Shown here one piece after another: positions 10,601 to 22,309 of a DNA stretch of 64,000 nucleotides. Source of the stretch: Bisporella sp. PMI_857 (taxonomy: Eukaryota; Ascomycota; Leotiomycetes; Helotiales; Helotiaceae); contig JAJSPD010000033.1 of assembly GCA_021307315.1 (NCBI GenBank), positions 1-64,000 on the forward strand. The letters run 5' to 3'. The notes under the pieces were generated by a model that made no database searches, was not told the origin of the DNA, and saw nothing but the letters and a program-made list of their open reading frames with translations. Position 1 is the stretch's first letter, and each line of letters begins with the position of its first letter. The position numbers and the translations under genes are program-made.

Positions 10601-13600
10601 CGGAAAGGCAAACAGCATTAATCTGGGCAGCAGAATTAGGCTACGAGAAGGTAGCGAGACTGCTAGTGGAGAAAGGGGCTAATATTGATACCCAAAGTGG
10701 CTACTACGACAATGCTCTCCAGGCTGCTTCAGCTGGCGGCCACGAGATGATAGCAAGGCTGCTAATTGAGAAAGGAGCTAATGTCGATACCCAAGGCAGC
10801 GAGTACGGCAATGCTCTCTATGCTGCTTCGTACTATGGCCGGGAAGTGGTAGTGAGACTGTTGGTTGAAAAAGGAGCCAGTGTTAATGTTCAAGGTGGCC
10901 ACTACAACAACGCTCTCCAAGCTGCTTCAGCCAAAGGCCACAAAATAATAGCAAGGCTGCTAATTGAGAAAGGAGCCAATATCGATGCTCAAGGTGGCTA
11001 CTACGGCAATGCTCTCCAAGCTTCTTCTTATAATGGCCACGAAGCGGCAGTGAAGCTTTTAATTGAGAAAGGAGCTAATATCGATGCTCAAAATGGCTAC
11101 TACGGCAATGCTCTCCAGGCTGCTTCTTATAATGGCCACGATGTAATAGTAAGACTGTTAATTGAAAAAGGAGCCAGTATTAATGCTCAAAGTGGCTACT
11201 ATAGCAATGCTCTCCAAGCTGCTTCTTATAATAGCCACGAGGGGGTAGTAAAGCTTCTAATTGAGAAAGGAGCCAATGTTGAAGCTCTAGGTGGCCACTA
11301 CGGCAATTCTCTCCAGGCTGCTTCTTGTAATGGCCACGAGGCCATAGTAAGGCTGCTAATTGAAAAAGGAGCTAATGTCAACGCCCAAGGTGGCTATTAC
11401 AGCAATGCTCTCTATGCTGCTTCGTATAATGGCCGCGAAGTAATAGTGAAACTGCTAATTGAAAAAGGAGCCAATATTGATGCTCAAGGTGGCCACTACG
11501 GCAATGCTCTCCAGGCTGCTTCTTATAATGGCCACGAGGCGGTAGTAGAGCTTTTAATTGAAAAAGGAGCCAATGTCAATGCTCAAGGTGGCTACTACGG
11601 CAATGCTCTCTATGCCGCCTCTTATAATGGCCACGAGGCGATAGCAAGGCTGCTGATTGAGAAAGGAGCCAATCTCGATGCAAAAAATGGCAAGTACGGC
11701 AGCGCTCTCCAAGCTGCTTCAGCTAGTGGTCACGAGGCGCTAGTAGAGCTTTTAGTTGAGAAAGGGGCCAATGTCGATGCCCAAGGTGGCCACTACGGCA
11801 ATGCTCTCCAGGCTGCTTCACATCGAGGCCACGAAGTGATAGTAAGGCTGCTAATTGAAAAAAAAACCAGTATTGGTGCTCAAGGTGGCTACTACAGCAA
11901 CGCCCTCCAGGCTGCTTCAGCCAAAGGCCACAAAGTAATAGCAAGGCTGCTAATTGAGAAAGGAGCTAATATCGATGCTCAAGATAGCTACTACGGCGAT
12001 GCTCTCCAGACTGCTTCTTATAATGGCCGCGAAGTGATAGTGAGACTTCTAATTGAAAAAGGAGCTAATGTTGATGCTCAAGGTGGCTACTACGGCAGTG
12101 CTCTCCAAGCTGCTTCTTATAATGGCCATGAGGTGATAGTAAGGCTGCTAATTGAGAAAGGAGCCAATGTCGATACCCAAGGTGGCCACTACGGCAATGC
12201 TCTCCAGGCTGCTTCACATCGAGGCCACGAAGTGATAGTAAGGCTGCTAATTGAAAAAAAAACCAGTATTGGTGCTCAAAGTGGCTATTACGGCAATGCT
12301 CTTCAAGCTGCTTCAGCTGGTGGCCACATAACGATAGTAAGGCTGCTGATTGAAAAAAGAGCCAATATCGGCACTCAAAGTGGCTACTACGGCAGCGCTC
12401 TCCAAGCTGCTTTAGCTGGTGGTCACAAAGCGATAGTAAGGCTATTAATTAAGAAAAGGGTCAATGTTGATGCTCAAAATGTTTACTACGGCAATGCTCT
12501 CCAGGCTGCTTCTTATAATGGCCATGAGGCGATAGTAAGGCTACTAATTAAGAAAGGAGCCAATATCGACACTCAAAGTGGCAAGTACGGTAGTGCTATC
12601 CAAGCTGCTTCAGCTGGTGGTCACGAAGTAATAGTAAAGCTGTTAATTAAGAAAAAGGTCAATGTTAATGCTCAAAACGGCTATTACGGCAATGCTCTCC
12701 AGGCTGCTTCTTATAACAGTCACGAGGCGATAGTAAGGCTACTAATTGAAAAAGGAGCCAATGTCGATGCACAAAATGGAGAGTACGGCAGCGCTCTCCA
12801 AGCTGCTTCAGCTAGTGGTCACGAGGTGCTGGTAGAGCTTTTAATCGAGAAAGGGGCCAATGTCGATGCTCAAAGTGGCTACTACGGCAGCCCTCTTCAG
12901 GCTGCTTCAGCTGGTGGTCACAAGGTGATAGTAAATCTGTTAATTGAGAAAAATGCCAATGTTGACGCTCAAAATGGCTACTACGGCAATGCTCTCCAGG
13001 CTGCTTCTTATAACGGTCACGAGGCGATAGTAAGGCTGCTAATTGAAAAAGGAGCCAATGTCGATGCACAAAATGGAGAGTACGGCAGCGCTCTCCAAGC
13101 TGCTTCAACCAAAGGCCGAAAAATAATAGTAAGGCTGCTAATTGAGAAAGGAGCCAATGCCGATGCTCAAGGTGGCTACTACGGCAATGCTCTCCAGGCT
13201 GCTTCTTATAATGGCTATAAGGCGATAGTAAGGCTACTAATTGAAAAAGAAGCCAATGTCGATGCTCGGGGTGGCTACTACGGCAATGCTCTTCAAGCTG
13301 CTTCAGCTAGTGGCGGCATAGAGATAACAAAGCTGTTAATTGAAAAAGGAGCCAATATCGACACTCAAAATGGAGAGTACGGCAGCGCCCTTCAAGCTGC
13401 TTCAGCTGGTGGTCATGAAGTGATAGTAAGACTGCTAATTGAGAAAGGGGCCAATGTTGATGCTCAAAGTGGCTACTACGGTAGCCCTCTTCAAGCTGCT
13501 TCAGCTGGTGGTCACGAAGTGATAGTAAATCTGTTAATTGAGAAAAATGCCAATGTTGACGCTCAAAGTGGATACTACGGCAATGCTCTCCAGGCTGCTT

Positions 13601-15310
13601 CTTATAATGGCCACGAGGCGATAGTAAGGCTGCTAATTGAGAAAAGAGCCAATGTCGATGCACAAAGTGGAGAGTACGGCAGCGCTCTACAAGCTGCTTC
13701 AGCTGGTGGTCACGAGGCGCTAGTAGAGCTTTTAATCGAGAAAGGGGCCAATGTCGATGCTCAAAGTGGCTACTACGGCAGCCCTCTTCAAGCTGCTTCA
13801 GCTGGTGGTCACGAAGTGATAGTAAATCTGTTGACTAAGAAAAAAGCCAATGTTGACGCTCAAAATGGCTACTACGGCAATGCTCTCCAGGCTGCTTCTT
13901 ATAACGGTCACGAGGCACTAGTAGAGCTTTTAATTGAGAAAGGGACCAATGTCGATGCTCAAAATGGCCACTACGGCAGCGCTCTTCAAGCTGCTTCAGC
14001 TGGTGGTCACGAAGTAATAGTAAATCTGTTAATTAAGAAAAAGGTCAATGTTGATGCTCAAGGTGGCTATTATGGCAATGCTCTCCAGGCTGCTTCTTAT
14101 AACGGTCACGAGGCGATAGTAAGGCTACTAATTGAAAAAGGAGCCAATGTCGACGCTCAAAACGGCCACTACGGCAGCGCTTTTCAAGCTGCTTCAGCTG
14201 GTGGTCACGAAGTGATAGTAAATCTGTTAATTAAGAAAAAGGTCAATGTTGATGCTCAAGGTGGCTACTACGGCAATGCTCTCCAGGCTGCTTCTTATAA
14301 TGGCTATGAGGCGATAGTAAAGCTATTAATTAAGAAAGGAGCCAATATCGACACTCAAAATGGCAAGTACGGCAGCGCTCTCCAAGCTGCTTCAGCTAGC
14401 GGTCATGAAGTGATAGTAAAGCTTTTAATTAAGAAAAGGGTCAATATTAATGCTCAAAGTGGCTACTACGGCAATGCTCTCCAGGCTGCTTCTTATAATG
14501 GCCACGAGGCGATAGTGAGGCTGCTGGTGGAGAGAGAATCGGATATTAATGCTCAAGGTGGTGAATACGGCAACGCTCTCCTGGCTGCTTCAGCCGGAGG
14601 CTACATAGCGATAATAAAGCTCTTTATTAGTTTAGGAGCTACTGTAACAGACACCCAAGGAAGAAGTGCAGCTCATTGGGCTGCGCGACGTGGGTATCTC
14701 GGTATTCTGGACTATTTATTATCTATTGGGACAGATCCTTATCATCTCGACAGACAAGGAAATGGGCTTCTTCACTATGCAGCTTCAGGCGCTTCAATTG
14801 ATGTTGTGAAAAGATCAATTCAATATTATCAAATACCTCAAACAAGCTGGACAATCTGGACTCCCTTACACTGGGCTTGTCGGAGTGGTAATGCACAAAT
14901 CGTTAATCTACTGTTGGATAATGGCTTTCACAAATCTATCATAACTACGGTCGAACCGGAAGGTCGGTGGACCCCTTACGAAATTGCCGTATATCATCAA
15001 AACAGGAATATTATGTATGATCCAGGAAAAGGATCACATGCTTCGAGCATAAATCTTGATTTATTAGGTTACCCAAACTCTACCGAAATATCAGCAGCAA
15101 AAAAACACGGAGAATATTGGTGTGATGAATGTCAGCACGTAAGTTCTACTAGTCTTTGCGTACGTGACAGTTCTAACGGAATAGGATATATATGGGCCTC
15201 GGTTCCACTGTTTAGACTGTTTCGATTTTGATTATTGTTTTATGTGTAAACTAACATCACATGTTACTCATTCCGCCCACAATTTTAAGGAGATTCTATA
15301 TCAGGATTGA
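7679..15310 (+). CDS. NLR-type protein: PNP/UDP phosphorylase-like - NACHT - 40x ankyrin - ZZ zinc finger
   Basis: Proposed exons are 7679-8657, 8819-15138 and 15185-15310, giving 2474 aa. Residues 1-310 are a nucleoside-phosphorylase-like domain (VAWLCALPESE, VGIGGGVPH, FEMEAAGIIDDTRCLVIRGI). NACHT follows, with Walker A GCGKSVLS near 415 and Walker B ICVLDAMDE near 510. Ankyrin repeats span about 920-2380. Intron 1 (GTGAGT...GATAG, 161 bp) joins the frames in phase 1. Intron 2 (GTAAGT, branch TCTAAC, AATAG, 46 bp) joins CDEC to DIYGPRFHCLDCFDFDYCFM, which completes a C-terminal ZZ finger. The ATG at 7679 has A at -3; no upstream in-frame ATG was seen. Such NLR-like proteins act in fungal non-self recognition and programmed cell death. 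Ligand and partners are unknown. Confidence 0.85.
10711..14670 (+). repeat. Array of 40 ankyrin-coding repeats of exactly 99 bp
   Basis: Forty consecutive 33-codon units with consensus NALQAASYNGHEAIVRLLIE then KGANVDAQGGYYG run without a single insertion or deletion. Differences cluster at the turn after AAS (YNG, AGG, AKG, HRG, ASG), at the residue before LL (R, K, E, N) and in the linker (KGANVDAQ, KKVNVDAQ, KKTSIGAQ). Higher-order copies exist: units 22-24, 28-30 and 31-33 share one three-unit pattern (297 bp), and units 12 and 16 share HRGHEVIVRLLIEKKTSIGA. This is a sign of recent duplication or gene conversion inside the array. Confidence 0.95.
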
Positions 15311-15957
15311 ATATGTGAGTTTGAATTACAATTTATTCGACCCCTGAAGTGTCATATATAGAAGTTCGCTGGGTTAACCTTGTGTTCAGGCTACAGGCTC
15401 TTCCAGAGAGGAGCTGACTCCATGCTAATGAATGTGGGGGAGAATAGGCCAAAGCTCAACAAAGCGATTCGATGCATAGATTTACAGTGCCCGATATCAT
15501 ATGTCGATCAACCAGCCGGATTCTCGCTCCAGACTCACCAATCCACATGCTAATATTGTCAGTGTCGCCAGGTGTCGAGATGACCACTTGCTACCGGGCT
15601 ATTTTTATTATCACTGGTTTAGTTCGACGCCTTATGAGTTGGGGCTGACACCTGCATCAAGAGAGTTCGCAGGCATGTTTGGGTCGTCGACGGAGGATAT
15701 CACCTGCGAGTCAGGAGGCAGAGTCGAAGATTTGCATCAAGTCCCAATGTTTGCAAAGATGCTCAAAGCTTCGTATGCATATTTGGTAGTCTGTTGCCCC
15801 CAGCTTGTGGCAGAATCGTCATCGAGATATAATATACTGAGGAGCCGATCGTTGAGTGGAGTTTTAGCATCTTGACCAGGACCGTCTTCGAAAAAAGCTG
15901 CTAGGGTTCTTAGGCCGCTGAACTCGAGGAGATCTGAACTCGCTACCAACAACACGG
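15311..15957. other. Intergenic region, unassigned open frames
   Basis: A plus frame at 15501-15875 (124 codons) and a minus frame at 15737-15955 (72 codons) are open, but neither resembles a family I recognise. The region precedes a NACHT-ankyrin relic and may be its degraded 5' part. Confidence 0.3.
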
Positions 15958-17200
15958 AATGAAACGTATAAAAGAATTTTGAATGAAATTACCAGTAGGC
16001 ACGATAAGGACTCATGTTATGATATATGTATTCTTCAGTGGCTAGTCTTTGCATCCAGGCCGTTATCAGCGAAAGAACTCCCCGAGGTGGTTGTCATTTA
16101 TATGGAGCAAGAGAGAGGCTTCAATTGAGATAAAATCCTTGAAGATCCAACGGATGTGCTTGATATCTGCTCGAGTCTTGTCTCAAAGGTTATAACAGAT
16201 GAGTCTCTCGGCTCGAGCGCAAAGTTTCTAACTATCACATCAGCCTACTACTCCGTTCGAGAGTATCTCGTCTCAGAGCGAGTTCGTGACGGTCGTGCTG
16301 CACGGTATAGCATGCGACCAGCTGCCGGCCATAGGTATATCGGATGCATCAATTATCTCCTCCAATTTAAAACAGGATTCTTTGATTGCTTTGAGACTGC
16401 AGAATCTTTCCAAGAGGTCCATGCACTACTAGCTCAGTACTCGGCTGAAGATTGGATCAATTAACCATACTCGTAAGGCAGAAGAGTTCAATGTTCGGCT
16501 GAATGATCTAGCCACGAAACTTCTCTCTGTGAGAGGCGGTGCTTACCTAAACTGGCTCCGCTTGTATGACCCAGAATATCCATGGAGGAAGGCTGAGTTT
16601 CAAAAGGAATTAAATCAATGTCCAAATCGATTGTATTATACATCTCGAGGCGGTTTATCTAATATCGCCGTGCGGCTAGTCGAAGCAGGTGTCGACATTG
16701 ATGCACAATGGAGGTGGCATAGCAACGCTCTCCAGGCAGCATCAAGCGCAGGCTACGATGAAATTGTGAAGCCGCTTTTAGGCAGAAGTCCTAATGTTAA
16801 TGCACAAGGAGGACGGTACCGCAACGCTCTCCAAGCGGTATTAACCGGAAGCTATAATACAATTGTCGAGCTTTAATTAAGCAACGGTGCTGATGAGAAT
16901 GCGAATAAGAAATATTACGGCACCACATATCAGGCTGCGTCAGCTAAAGTCATGACAGTGCCCTTCAAGCAGCATCAGTTGAGGGCTACGACAATATTAT
17001 CGAGCCATTGCTGAGTATAGGGGCTGATGTCAACACGCAAGAGAGAGCGCGATAACATCCTTCAGGCTGCCTTAGTTGAAGGTTATGAGACGATGGTGAA
17101 GCTACTGCTTTGAGGAGGTGTCTCATGTTAACGCTCAAAGTGACCGCGACGGCACTGATGGAACTGTGCCGCGGCGGGGTTGTCCACTTGGTCATTCGGA
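15958..17200 (+). pseudogene. Decayed NACHT-ankyrin gene (C-terminal part)
   Basis: The start reads ETYKRILNEI...ILQWLVFASRPLSAKELPEV, which is the segment after NACHT in fungal NACHT-ankyrin proteins. A stop codon follows, then DVLDICSSLVSKV...YYSVREYLVSERV...AAGHRYIGCINYLLQF up to a TAA at 16462. After that come VRLVEAGVDIDAQ...NALQAASSAGYDEIVKPLLG and NALQAV, which are ankyrin units, and then further degraded units such as LLSIGADVNTQ. Stops and frame changes interrupt it repeatedly. The ankyrins resemble those of the intact gene upstream (NALQAAS, VNAQGG), so this is a dead relative in a cluster. The N-terminal part and Walker motifs were not found. Confidence 0.75.
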
Positions 17201-17355
17201 GCTCATAACGGATCTGTTGTAGGGAGGGTGTTCTGACTGTCTATCCCTGTTTTGTTTATTATAGCATAAGTCTGGGTGCAGCTGGTAGACAGTGCGTAAA
17301 ACAGCGACCAACCCTCCTGTTCTGGCCCCCCAAACTGCTGTACTTAGACTTTAAT

Positions 17356-17510
17356 CTTTTTTTTGTTTAAAAAACAAATCTCCTAAGACTTTCGCCAAAT
17401 TTTTTGGGACACGTGACACCCCACAAAAATTTCCTCGGATCATCCGAGCGGGGCGAGGCGAGGCTACTTACGAGGTCTCCTTCGAGCTTGCAGGAGGCTG
17501 AACCTCGTAA
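17356..17510. repeat. Cluster of four short inverted repeats
   Basis: In order these are: TTTGTTTAAAAAACAAA (about 17372-17388); AAATTTTTT...AAAAATTT around a CACGTG core (about 17397-17432); CTCGGAT-C-ATCCGAG (17434-17448); and TTACGAGGT...ACCTCGTAA, with a perfect 9-bp stem and 25-bp loop (17468-17510). Flanking DNA (17201-18049) holds no gene I can support. Such density of palindromes suggests a small non-autonomous element or a regulatory or termination structure, but the function is unknown. Confidence 0.5.
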
Positions 17511-18049
17511 ATTATTCTAACGTTCCATTCCAGTACTGCACTTACGCTTCTATGTAGTCTATATTATTAAGACCGTGATAAAAGACCGTGATAGTTCAAG
17601 CTTGGTATCGTACTTTCTCAACCCTGCAATTGCTAGGGCGTAAATTTCAATTGTGGTCCATCGCCACCCACTTAACGCTACCAATTGTGAGCAGAATGTG
17701 GACAGTGGATGCGGCTGTGCTTCAACGCCACAACCCCGCACCTATCGCAATTGATTTCAACGCCAACTACAGTTGCCAGTTCCTCGACTCTCTCTATCCT
17801 TCAACCTCCGAACGTAAGAACTCTCACAAGGGTGTGGCAGGAAGCCGCCCTCCCAGTGAGCGCCTGTGACGAGTTAAGAATTTTATTGGCTGCCCAATGC
17901 AGGTTTAACACATGTGACTTAGTGGGGGTGGCTGTGCAGTGGGGACACATTAGCAAGAAAGTTGATGAAATATTGTATACACCAGGCTCACCATACCAGT
18001 TATCCGACACGCAGAAGTTCAAGTTTTTCCAGGTACGACCTTTTGTGCC

Positions 18050-19845
18050 ATGTCTCACGGCCCTTATGATCCCCTCTTGCCGGGGCCTGACAGTATTCGC
18101 CTGCTTCGCATAATGCCAGATAAAAACGAGACTGCACCTATACGATGCGAGCTCTGCCGCTATTCTCTGCAAGAGTCAGGGAAAGGGTCTCATCTGTATG
18201 AGGTTTTATCCTACGTATGGGGCGATCCAGACAACGTTCTGCCTATCTTCATAGCCAAGTATCGCGTCTACATCACGAAAAACCTTTACGCAGTTCTACT
18301 ACGTCTTCGGGACTACTCTTTTGAGCGAATCATATGGGTAGATGCTATTTGCATCAACCAGGCAGATGATGAAGAGAAAGGAAACCAGATTGGGTCCATA
18401 GCAAAGATTTATGGTCAAGCAAAACGTGTGATCGTTTGGCTAGGAGAGGCGGCAGACCACAACGATGGAGCGCTTGAGACAATACGTGCTGCAGGCAAGA
18501 ACGCGGACTTCCCGAGCGGAGAAAAGATCCACCGAGCAATTCTCCAACTGCTTCAACGACCATGGTTTCGGCGTATTTGGGTAAGACAGCAGAGGTTCGA
18601 CTAAATCTTGAGGAACTACTAAATTGTCGGTCTAGGCCCTGCAGGAAGTGGCCGCAGCTCGGCATGTTCTGATCTCGTGTGGCACCACGGACATCGATGG
18701 ATACGCCTTCTGCTCAGGTTTCTCTAGACATATGCTCTCTAAGCGAGTTGATAGATATGTGCCATACTCATGAGGCTAGTAAGTACCACGATAACGTATA
18801 TGCCTTGCTCGGCATGAATTCAGATAGCCACAGCACAGCTAGCCTCTTATCTGACTACAGGGTTTCATGGAAGGCATCCCTGCAGCGGCTTGTCAAGTTC
18901 CTTCTCGGCGAACTGGTATCTGTCGAGACTTGGGAAGGTAAAGAGATAGTCGTAATCCAGAGCAAAGGCTGGGTTCTTGTTCAAGTGTCCTCGATAAAGA
19001 GTGATCAGGATGGCAGACAGAACGTGAATATCATTTTCGAGAATACGCCTCGGTCTTTAGAGTACGAGAGGCAATAGGGCACTAAGTGGACTCTCCAAGC
19101 CTTGGCCAAGCCCGTTCGCCGTAATGACTTCGTCTGCCTTCTACCAGGGGCTTCAAAGCCAACCATCATTAGAATATGCAAGGATCATTCTGCTATTGTC
19201 ATAATAGCAGTGATATTTGGCACGGGGTACGAACAGAGACCAGGTATGTTGGCCGTCAGAACCTCGCCTTCAATGGAAAGCTTCCTACGCGGATTTCTAC
19301 TTGTCTGGGACTGGGGGAAATCCCCGGAATACTTGCAAGGACGTGCAAGATACGAAGCTTCAGTAGAGACAAATACTCTGGTGCCGGGGTATTTAAAGGA
19401 AGCTTTGAGCAAAGCAATCAGATTACACAATGCGGCACTGATCTTACGAGACTTGGAAGAGTACAAGGAGGCAGAAAAGAGGCAGAAAGAAGCAATAGAG
19501 GGCTATAAGGTGGCATTTAGAGAAGAGGATCCACAGACACTTGCAGCCTATGGTGACCTCGCGTTGATATACAAGATTCAACGGCGGTGGCTGGACGTGG
19601 AGAAACTTTTTTTTTTGAAAGTGATAGAGACAACAAGGGGTGTGCAAGGGACAGGCCATCAAGATACACTAAGCAGCATAGCCAACCCAGCGTTAATCTA
19701 CATAGACAAAGTCAGTTTGACCACAGAGGAGCTAGAGATTATGGAAGATCTAGTAAAGTTCCCCATTAAGCAATTTGTTCGAATAAAAGTTCTTGATTTG
19801 TTAGATCGAGCTTTTTCTCTCAAGCTTTTGTACTATATGCCGTAG
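18050..19845 (+). pseudogene. Decayed HET-domain / TPR gene
   Basis: Exon 1 (18050-18580) encodes a typical HET start: YEVLSYVWGDP, IIWVDAICINQADDEEKGNQ and RPWFRRIW. A 55-bp intron (18581-18635, GTAAGA, branch TACTAA, CTAG) joins in phase 0 to ALQEVAAARHVLISCGTTDI. After CSGF near 18727 the reading frame must shift to reach SLDICSLSELIDMCHTHEAS...NVYALLGM, and intervening residues expected in this family are missing. An in-frame TAG lies at 19075-19077, after which the frame continues (WTLQALAKPVRRNDFVCLLP) into a TPR-like region (AALILRDLEEYKEAEKRQKE) up to 19845. The shift, internal deletion and stop together argue for loss of function; a sequencing error cannot be fully excluded. Confidence 0.8.
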
Positions 19846-20704
19846 TTACATCACCTGACTCAATTCATAGCCTCGAGAGTGAATATCAACTTGCCTTGCC
19901 AACGATAAAATATTGACCTTCCAGCTCAACCCCTCCTTCATCCTTTTCCAACTTACAACCTTGCAACTTAACAACAACAAAACGACCTTCAGAGCTCTTG
20001 ATCTCTCTCAGGGAAGTATCTCGAGGATCTAATCAATCCTCTATTCGATTCCCAGTTCCTTAGATCCCTTTGCGAGAGCCAAATTCTAACTGTTCACCTT
20101 CAGGATCATTCTCGCACTTCGGCCTCCTCCTACTTCAAACCCCTCCAGCCTTCGATCTTCCATATCGAATCGACATGTATAATAGAAGCAAGCAGGCTCT
20201 CAGCATGAGAGAATTGAAGAGTATTTTCCCTTTTTGTCACGCTTTCAATACGTTGATGTTGTGTACAGTTCTAGCCCGCCCCTCTTGTTCACCTTCGAAG
20301 TCGAATCTCTCCTCTACAGCGAACCCCTCATACAGTTTCCTCACACCTCAGCCATACCTTATGGCATATAGTAAGTATTAGGTCTTTGATACAAGAGAAT
20401 TGAGAGCTTTCTTGTCTATTGCACCACTTTGTTGGCGTTGCGTAGGTTTTCAGATCGTTCCTCATTCTCACCTTGGAATCGCGACTTTCCTCCGATCTCC
20501 TTTCGCGCTTCTCTTCGAACAACCTTCACCGCCTCCAGCGCAAAATAGAGCCAGGTCGCCTTCTTTCTTGCTCATATTGCCGATTGCAATTCTAGAAACA
20601 ATCGAAACCCTTCGATTCTCTTCGACATACAACCTGATGATCAAGGTGAAGCTGTAGCGCCAGCAAGGCTGCGACGCGGTGCGTGCTTCCATGTTGGCTC
20701 CACT
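19846..20704. other. Intergenic, no supported gene
   Basis: The DNA is pyrimidine-rich (many CTTC, CCTC and CAAC runs). Short open frames occur on both strands but no protein family is recognisable. It may be old repeat DNA continuous with the tandem duplication that follows. Confidence 0.3.
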
Positions 20705-21042
20705 TGTCCCTTAGTTGCACGGATCTTCTACCCACAGCCTACCTCCTTGGCGGCGAGGGCGAAGGTCCAACCAATGGAGGGTTTGCTTTGTGCGCAAGCA
20801 TTATGGCAAGCCTTAAAGTGATCTGATTCTGACGGGTTGCCGCCTTCAGTCGACAGCAGCGTTAGATGTCCCATAGTTGAAGAGATCTCCTACCCGTAGC
20901 CTACCTTGTCTGTTGAGCTTCGGTTGCTCTTGGCGGCAAAGGCGGAGATCCACCCACTGGAAGGTTGCATGGTGTGCTCATCATAGCCAGCTCTAAGGTG
21001 GTCCAACGTGTTGTCGATTCCGATTGTTCAGCAGCGTTGAAG
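20705..21042. repeat. Degenerate tandem duplication, unit about 165-175 bp
   Basis: Two adjacent copies start at TGTCCCTTAGTTG (20705) and TGTCCCATAGTTG (20867). Both contain TCTYCTACCC-TAGCCTACCT, CTTGGCGGC-A-GGCG, a CCAACC/CCACCC-A-TGGA-GGTT block and end near CAGCAGCGTT (20854-20863 and 21030-21038). Indels make the spacing vary. No coding capacity is seen. Confidence 0.65.
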
Positions 21043-22309
21043 CTTGCAGATGGCTTACTCTGCTATCTGCAAGGTGGGGCATTGGGGCTTGTATGCAGTT
21101 GGGGGTTTCTCAGTCAACAGGCTATGGCGGTTGTAGGGTGCCTGTAGGGAAGTATTTTCATGTTTTCAACCTTGTTTTTGGCCGAGAGTGGGAATAAACT
21201 CAAACCGGGAGCGCCTCTTGCTGGTAAAGGTTGCGGTCGCCTCTATTACGCTTCTTCAAACCGCACTCTCTTCGGAGAAATGCTATGTTCGGCTACTAAG
21301 TTGCCTCTGTAGGCCACTAAGATAGCCCATGCAGTTGCCAGTACGGGAGTTTCTATTCCCCTCAGCTAATTGAGAATACAGAATAGAGGCCTCCGGGATC
21401 TGGTTAGGCCGTCCGGTTGCTACCTCTGGACCTGGAACTGGATACCGGATGCTGGATACTGGATCTGGATACTGGATTGTGGGTTATTGGGGCTTTTCAG
21501 GCTTGCTGGGAGCCTAGCTATAGGGTGGTTCAAGGCTTGGAGTCCATTCTCTAGGCTAGTTCCTCTCCTAACAATTTTTTGTTTACTCTCAAGGTAGCTG
21601 AGAACTTTTCTCAGCTGCCCTGATCTTTTCACTTGTGGGCTTCTAGAGCTGTTTGACTTTGATTGACCTATCTAGGGATAGCTTGCTGTTCCTCGTTTTT
21701 ATTTCTCTGTGGGCTTTTGGGGGATTGCGTACTATTCATTGGTGCGACGATTATAGAAGCTTTTCCTCCCTGCACCTACGAGTGTCTAGGCCACAGCTAC
21801 GACCCCTACCCAAGCAACGGGGTGCTGAATTGTGCGCGCCCTGGCTCATGAAAGGCAGAGACATATAGGGGAACTGTGGAACTGGTCGTCGCTGAGCCGG
21901 TGGGTAGGACGTATGGTAGCTGGTGACAGCTGCTGTCGGCGACCCGGTTTGGGACCCGTTCTTTGTCGGCCAAGACTCTCTCTTTCTATAAGGGGTTTTC
22001 TAGGCCGGTAGCACTTTGAACCTTAATGGCTTGAGGATTCCTCAGAATCGCCAACCCCAGCAATAGGCTCCTTCGTGCATTCGCCAAAAGGGGTAATTGA
22101 ATGACAATTTGTCTGTTCCTTTCTTTCTGTTCTTCAACTTCTTTTCTTCAAAATCAGATGCAAGGTCGGAATCGGTTTCTAACACGTTGTTTGCAATAGT
22201 TTCAATTAAGCAACTAGAAAGTAAATTGGTTTTGCAGTTGTAGTTGTAAAAAGTGAAGGTATCAACGATACTTTATGAGTCGATAACGGGCATAAGTCAT
22301 AGCTAAAGT
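21043..22309. other. Intergenic DNA with a small minisatellite
   Basis: At about 21426-21478 the motif CTGGATACTGGAT recurs in variants (GGAACTGGATACCGGATG, CTGGATACTGGATCTGGATA). No gene is supported elsewhere in this stretch. Confidence 0.4.

Noticed and set aside
11723..13663. Several minus-strand frames over the ankyrin array
   Set aside because: They are shadows of the 99-bp repeat (recurring LKQPGEHCRS-like units) and match no family.
10711..14670. CRISPR-like regular array
   Set aside because: The 99-bp units are contiguous, in frame and encode ankyrin repeats; there are no spacers.
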